Assembly (NCBI GenBank): GCA_014905825.1
Contig: JACGCN010000003.1
Coordinates: forward strand, 124,001-188,000
Length of the DNA: 64,000 nucleotides
Direction of reading: 5' to 3'
Origin: Lyophyllum atratum
Taxonomy: Eukaryota; Basidiomycota; Agaricomycetes; Agaricales; Lyophyllaceae
Shown here: positions 58,291 to 64,000 of the stretch, piece by piece
Layout: every line of letters starts with the position of its first letter
Numbering within the stretch: position 1 is the first letter of the stretch
Notes under the pieces: model-generated
Seen by the model: the letters and a program-made list of their open reading frames with translations, nothing else
Databases searched by the model: none
What the model was told of the DNA's origin: nothing
Made by a program: the position numbers and the translations under genes

Positions 58291-61200
58291 CAGCGCGCTG
58301 GACTAGACTATCTAAACCACGAACTCACCCTCTTGATGCAGTATAATCCTCCACTGCAATCTCCGTATCTAGACCCTGACGATCTGTCAGAAACTGCCGA
58401 CATATGCCCCAGTCTCACTGGGGGTGCCAGCTTTTTGCGTTCCAGGTCACGTTACACGTTCCCGGTCCACGTTCCCGTTCCAGGTCTACGTTCCCGTTCC
58501 CGTTCCCATTCCCGCTCCACGTCCTCGTTCCACGTTCCATGCGCGTTCCAAATGTTCGATTACGGAGGTATCTTTACCGTATTTAAATGTCATCTAGTGA
58601 TCACTATGTCAGTGCGCGTTTCCTTCGTTTCTACCCTTTCCGAAAGTTCGCGGTCGGGATCCGGGATAAATAAGCTGTAGACGCGTCGCAAAGCCCCCCA
58701 AGATACACAGTTGGGCAAAAAATGTAGTTAGACGTCTGATAGGACCGACAAATGAGACGTATATACCTATTTAGCATAATGCGTACTCTAGGGATTTCGG
58801 TGAATAGGCGAAAAGTCAAATTTGTGCAAGCGTGTTTCTTAATGTTTTCACGGCGCCGGGCGATCGACATTCTCGATCCCTGCTGCGTAAGAATTCTGGC
58901 ATCAGCAAGTTGTGGGCTAAAGCTTTGTACTTTGATTGGGAACGGATGCGTTACCAGCTCGCGTTCCACCTACGTTCCAAATTACATTCACGTTATGCCT
59001 TGCGTTCCACTCGCGTTCCAATTTTACACTCACGTTCCATCCGTTCCGAAGTGGAACGGATGCGTTCCAGTCTTGCGTTCCAAAGTTCCAAGCACTTTGC
59101 TCCTCTATTCCCCTGCTAACCTTCAATATATCGCACTGCCGTGGTCGTAGCCTCGTGAATACTGGGATACTAGGTTTTCAAAAAGTCTTAGCCTCTGGCA
59201 TTAGGCACGAGACTAATCAGAGATGCAGAGCATACTTGAGCTCAAGAATACCTTGCATGATAGACTGAAGGAGATGGCGGGCTGCGATCGATGCCAATAG
59301 AGTCCCAGGCTTGAGTCTCCGTCGGCGTCGGCGCGTCGCGAACACGGACCTCGTGCCAACAATTGGCGCGTTGTTTACCAGTGTTGCCCGCACGTGTCAG
59401 ACCGTCAGATAACAGGGTGCTGAATTATGTAGCTTCCACATGCGGGACGTATCAAATTTTTACATGTACAGGTTCGTAAATATGCATAGAAAAGCATTGT
59501 ACATAATACAGAGCTTAGTGGTTGACCCCCCGAGTGTTATTGAGGCATCTGTGCCAGCCCAAGTGCCCAGATCAGACGATCACGTGACGCACAACAGAGA
59601 TTTTCCGTCACCGAACGCAAGCCTATCGTACTCGTATTCACCCCCACTTTGAACAGCATACAGTATGTGACACAGATCTATGATATACAAAGCCCAGGAT
59701 GCTAATTTCGGTTGACATAGGAAACGCATGTTACGCATGCGTAACACCGGAACGGTAACGTATGCAATTTATGGGAACGCACGCGTTACTGCGGGAACGT
59801 AAAAAGTATGTAGCCCGTCTCACTGCACCCTCAATCTTCTACGACAAACATCTAGACGGAAATCTTTTGTTGAAACGGGTTCAAGTCATTCCGTTGGCGA
59901 CGCATATCTCCCGAGCTGTGAACGTCACCTTACAATCGCTCAGCGCGAGAAACGTGCCTATTTCAGCTCACCATCCAACGGACTCTTTTCCATCGCAGGA
60001 ATTTCGTTCTTTCGACCAACGTGACAGGGTGCGAATAAAAGATGCACAATCCCTCGCCGAGGTATACCAAAGAACGACCGGACTATATTCTTGCGTTGTG
60101 TCTTCCATGCTTCTGCTACATCCACGTGCACCTGGCTGGGAGGGGACATTGGACTGGGGTCGAACTGGGCCGGGTAATCTAGGGGAACTCGACGCCTTCA
60201 GTCAAAACTACGGACTCAAAATTATCGATAGAGACCCAGAGGCAGAGAGATTATAGGGGTATATCGATGAACAAACGCGTGAGACGTTGCGCATCGTAAA
60301 ACAGAAGTACCGTGGTCTAGCTTATTGGGAAATGTTTGCCATCTCCAAAGAGGCCGAAGCTATTCTCCAAGGAATGGATGTCGGTATCTGGGCAGACAAC
60401 TTCCCATACGAATCCTGCGGCATGAAGGGGTATTCGGCGCCGCCGGATATCCGGTTCAACACTACGGATGCATCAATGACGGGTTGGGGAGTATCAGTAT
60501 CATCCCTTCCCACTCAAGTTGGCGAGGTGACCACCCCAGCCAAAGAAATTCCCCTTCGAAGAAGTTCTCGATTGCATAGACTAATCGCCACAAGAAAAGG
60601 GAAGTCGAAGGGATCTCCGGCGAACAGAGAAGAAGCAGGGGTACCGCCGACGAATACCAGAGTCTCATGGCCAAAGGTTACTGTGCCGGCGCGGACTGTA
60701 ACGTCGACTACAACGTCTGAAATGGCCAGCTTGTTCTTACAGAGGGTAACTCACGGTTTCAATGGTTGTATTCCATATTTACACCGCTTCAACAGGCCTG
60801 GGCTCGGTCCGTGGAGCAGAACACGACATACACCGTTTTTAACTGTGGAAACTTCGAAAGGATCGGCTTTCGCCACCGCTCCAGTCAGACACTTTTTCTC
60901 TCTGAACTTATCCGAGTTCCCGAGTGCAAGAACCCCGGCTACGGAAAAATTAGTATAGGGCTTTTTCTGTCGATTGTACAAGACGTGATGGATCGTACGG
61001 AGCTTGAACGTCATCAGGATGAATTGCCTCGATCCAACAATCGAAAAAGGCGGCGGGAAACTTTTGCTTCAGATCCGAATAAGCGGTGTAAGACGAGGGC
61101 CATGGCTTTGAAAGAGCGGAGCGAGGTGGATGAGCGGAATAGGAACCAGGAGGTACGGAGCTGAGGACTTCTTGATCCACACACTGACTCTCCTTATAGA

Positions 61201-62033
61201 ATGTAAAAAAAGACGCCAGGAAACGCTCCTTAATGTTACTCGAGCTACGCTATGGAGTTTATAACTCCCCGGCCCCAGCGTCCTTCTTGCGCACACACAG
61301 CATCCAGAAGGAGACATATGGACCTGAAGAGTACCTTTCGATCATCCTCACTTCAAGAATTGCAGGTGGTGCGACTGGCGTCGCACATGGCGCAACCCTA
61401 CGACTTCTAGCTTCAGATGGAGAAGTTCGATGCGTTGACGTCGTTGTCAAGCTATCGTTCAAGTCTGAACAAAGGGAGCGCCTACGACATGAGTGTACCA
61501 TCTACGAGCACCTTGAAAAGCAGGGAGTCGAGGGCATACCATTCGTATACGGGTTGTTCGAGGACGTCGAGACAGATACTATTGCTCTCGTTATGAGCCA
61601 TGTCGGTACTGCGCTGATAACCCTCCTGCCCGACGATCGCAGTTACGGGAGAACCCTCTCGAAATCAGCTAGGTGGGTAGATACATCACCCCATCGTCTC
61701 CCATCTCAACCGTTTTCTGTCCCTAGAGCTGCATACCTTCGTGTTCTAGGTGACATCCATGACGCTGGTGTCCGTCACCGCGATATACGACCAGAGAACC
61801 TCACGCTGCACGATGACGATCGCGTGGCTATCATAGACTTTGATATGGCGGAGCTGAATCCTAGCGAAGGGGCGAAGCGGCGCGAAATGCGTCACATCAC
61901 GGATTTGCTGAATGGTCAATATAGTCCGCCGAATGAGTTCCCTAGCATGGCAACAACCCCGGAGAAAGAGACCGCTCCAAAGCCACGATCGCACCTCCCA
62001 CGAGTGCATGAAGACGAGGAAGAGGAGAATTGA
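58291..62033 (+). pseudogene. Kinase-like paralog C, disrupted by a transposon and a nonsense codon
   Basis: The N-terminal coding part at 58291-58420 (QRAGLDYLNHELTLLMQYN) resumes at about 59825 with SIFYDKHLDGNLLLKRV after a 1.4-kb insertion. The rest runs to 60745, then 60796-61152, 61200-61672 and 61727-62033, matching A closely. A TAG at about 60254-60256 replaces a CAG codon of A. The kinase-like half itself is open and keeps VVVKLSF, HRDIRPEN and IIDFDMAE, so a downstream fragment could still be translated. C is a recent duplicate of A (upstream region, gene and downstream flank all match), now inactivated at two points. Confidence 0.85.
58420..59816. mobile_element. hAT-like insertion of about 1.4 kb with GTTCC-repeat subterminal regions
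   Basis: The segment is absent from paralog A at the same codon. GTCTCACT(G) flanks it on both sides (58412-58420 and 59817-59825), an 8-9 bp target duplication. The tips are imperfect inverted repeats sharing CTTTTT(G/A)CGTTCC. Both ends carry dense GTTCC or GGAAC repeats (58440-58550 and 58960-59100, plus shorter ones near 59770), as expected for transposase-binding subterminal repeats. No transposase frame is visible, so it is non-autonomous. Confidence 0.75.
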
Positions 62034-62870
62034 ATTACACAGCGCACAGACTTAGGGGATGGAGTGTCGTGGCCACGACGAGACCGTGGTGGCGTTTAGG
62101 CATTACATGGCATACATGCCCGAAGGTTGTCGAAGTCATGCTCCATACGAGCAGCGGATGATGGGTTCCAACTTGTCTTCCAATGACTTTGTCTCAATTA
62201 GCTGCCCGACCTCGCCGATTCGCTGATGACATTGCCCCGCTACTTGGATACCCTGTCGCATGCATTCACCCGAACTAGAAACACTTGGATACATTACCGA
62301 GATTATGATATTCGGGATTTATAAGTTATACCGACTCTTACGAACGTCCATGCTTGCAGGAAAACGAGGACACTCGCAGACGTGTGGAAAGATGGTACCT
62401 GGCATGAGCGGATGAACACCAGGAAGACGGCATTGGCTAGCGACCTGGTGCGCATGTTCAATGTATATAGGGTCAGAAATATTAGTTCATTCTTGGTACG
62501 CGACGACGGAGATCAAGCAGAACGGTTACGGCCCAAGCTACGAGAAAGGTCGAAGCTAAACCAAACCGCATGGAACCCTGTCCAGACCTTGTAGCACATC
62601 CAACTTTCAAAGGTCTACGCGTCACATGAAGGTCAAAGTCATCGTCACGATAAGATTGGATTGATAGAGACGGACGAGGAAGAATAGATAAGGATAAATA
62701 CGACCGAAGAAGAATTACAACCAGGATATACAATACATTAACCACCCGAGTCTAGTAGCAGCCGTTCTAATCCAAGCACAAGTAGCAAGCAGTCTACATC
62801 CTCTATCGCATTCGCGTACATTCTTTATATGCTATATTCGCTTCCGGGACCGATGTTCCAAGGGGCCGAT
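62034..62870. other. Downstream flank of kinase C
   Basis: No gene seen. From about 62490 the sequence matches the flank downstream of kinase A (from about 53030), for example TTCTTGGTACGYGACGGAG-type blocks, confirming that the duplicated unit extends beyond the coding region. Confidence 0.45.
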
Positions 62871-63050
62871 GTTCTAGCAGTTCGTATCCGTATCCAAGCA
62901 ATGATTCTGATGCAGCAGTCGGGAGGCCAGTGTTCTTGCAATTCGTATCCGTATCCAAGCAATCGTTTTAATGCAGCAGTCCGAGTCGGGAGGCCAGTGT
63001 TCTTGCCATTCCGTATCCAAGCAGGTCGTCCGGTAATTCGTATCCGTCTT
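62871..63050. repeat. Tandem repeat, about 61-67 bp unit
   Basis: Two full units and a partial third start GTTCTAGC/GTTCTTGC, contain TTCGTATCCGTATCCAAGCA, and end GGGAGGCCAGT. They begin at 62871, 62932 and 62999. Confidence 0.75.
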
Positions 63051-63066
63051 CATCTCCATGTCAAAT

Positions 63067-63990
63067 GCAAGCAGCGGCGAGGGTATAAGGGTATCAAGGT
63101 TCGGGGTCCGGAAAGGAGGCTGTACCAGGTTGATGATATCATGTCGGGCCCCCGACGACCGAGGGAGAATAGGATGCGTCGGGAGGGGAGCAACGAAGAA
63201 CGCGGCGCATCGAGAAGCATCAAAGAACCAGGCATCTAGCGGGGCGTCCCCCGCTTATGATGACCGTGGCCCATGACGTTCTTGGTCGATGAAGGATACC
63301 GCGTGCTCCTCGACGTCGTGGAGAGCCGCTGATGACGAAAGGGGCGCAGCCGGAGGGTAGGCGACCTCGGTGGCCGAGACGTTCGGGAGGGAGGGAGGGA
63401 GGGAGAGGTCGGATCGAGAATAGGGATTTGGTATATGGGTCATGCGGCGCCAGTCTAGAATGCAAGCAGCGGCGGGGGTATAAGGGTATCAAGGTTCCGT
63501 GTCCGGAGAGAAGGCCGTAGGAGGCTGGTGATGTCATGTCGGGCCCTAGACGACGGAGGGAGAATAAGATGCGTCGGGAGGGGAGGAACGAAGGACGCGG
63601 CGCATCGAGAAGCATCACAGAACCAGGCATCTAGCGGGGCGTCCCCCGCTTATGATGACCATGGCCCGTGACGTTCTTAGTCGATGAAGCATACCGCGTG
63701 CTCCTCGACGAAAGGGGCGCAGCCGGAGGGTAGGCGACCTCGGTGGCCGAAACGGTCGTCGGGAGTGAGGGGGGAGGTCGAGTCGAGGATAGGGAGGTGG
63801 CATATGGGCCATACGGCGCCAGTCTCGGTGAGGGTCGTCGGCGACAGGGATATGGGGGGTGTTGGCGTGGGTATATGAGGGGTGAAGCAGTAGGAAAAGA
63901 ACCCGCAGAGAGAGGAAGAGAGAGAAAAGAAAAGGAATGCTGGACGCTGAACGAAAAGTAAAGGTGTCAGCAAATGCAGCCACCATGACA
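63067..63990. repeat. Direct repeat, about 394-bp unit, two copies
   Basis: The unit starts GCAAGCAGCGGCG at 63067 and again near 63461, and contains GTATAAGGGTATCAAGGTTC, GGGAGAATA(A/G)GATGCGTCGG and CCAGGCATCTAGCGGGGCGT. The second copy ends with a segment that also matches the downstream flank of kinase A (53680-53880). No gene is assigned. The window ends within it. Confidence 0.75.
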
Positions 63991-64000
63991 GAAGAGAGTA

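Noticed and set aside
1..64000. CRISPR array, bacterial operon, riboswitch or rRNA genes
   Set aside because: No regularly spaced short repeats, ribosome-binding sites or rRNA signatures were seen, and the gene structure is eukaryotic throughout.

Overview
The window reads as genomic DNA of an agaricomycete-type basidiomycete. Genes are broken by many introns of roughly 50-60 nt with GT-AG borders, there is a KDZ-class transposase gene with its CxC2 cysteine cluster, all six tRNA genes carry an intron after the anticodon, and lineage-typical families are present (MATA-type HMG box, kinase-like and F-box families). Exon chains were built by eye. For most genes the chosen exons add up to an exact multiple of three and restore family motifs across junctions. 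No transcript or database evidence was available.

Layout. 1-4.2 kb: a KDZ transposase gene running off the left end and a divergent nuclear-type hypothetical gene. 4.2-5.6 kb: no clear gene, but two CRE-like hairpins. 6.1-8.5 kb: a 9-exon hypothetical gene. 8.9-13.9 kb: a GH18 killer-toxin-like chitinase that lacks a normal N-terminus and is followed by a His-Thr-His-Pro domain. 14.2-18.6 kb: HSE1, an ESCRT-0 subunit. 19.0-20.6 kb: two copies of a tRNA-Asp/tRNA-Gly pair. 20.6-21.8 kb: an inverted, decayed copy of a short-chain dehydrogenase (SDR) locus. 21.8-29.2 kb: a KAT14-like acetyltransferase, a GH16-like fragment, an F-box protein and APN2. 29.6-33.9 kb: three tandem small secreted cysteine-rich peptide genes. 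34.3-36.5 kb: the intact SDR locus with a 540-bp hAT-like MITE upstream. 36.9-44.7 kb: an inverted pair of HMG-box genes flanking a kinesin-14 gene and two tRNA-Gly(TCC) genes. 47.8-62.0 kb: four kinase-like paralogs in a row, one lacking catalytic motifs and one destroyed by a transposon and a nonsense codon. The right end is repetitive.

The most notable finding is the three-gene peptide family. All three genes have the same five-exon plan, including a 14-nt and a 4-nt micro-exon, a six-cysteine core C-X5-C-X5-CC-X9/12-C-X6/9-C, and a nearly identical 20-bp element about 92-115 bp upstream of the ATG. The second is a clean natural experiment: the decayed SDR copy near 21.6 kb preserves the empty target site of the MITE in the intact copy near 34.5 kb.

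The housekeeping genes (HSE1, APN2, kinesin-14, KAT14-like) are interspersed with duplicated, expanding or decaying accessory genes. Duplication, inversion and DNA-transposon insertion have repeatedly reshaped this window.
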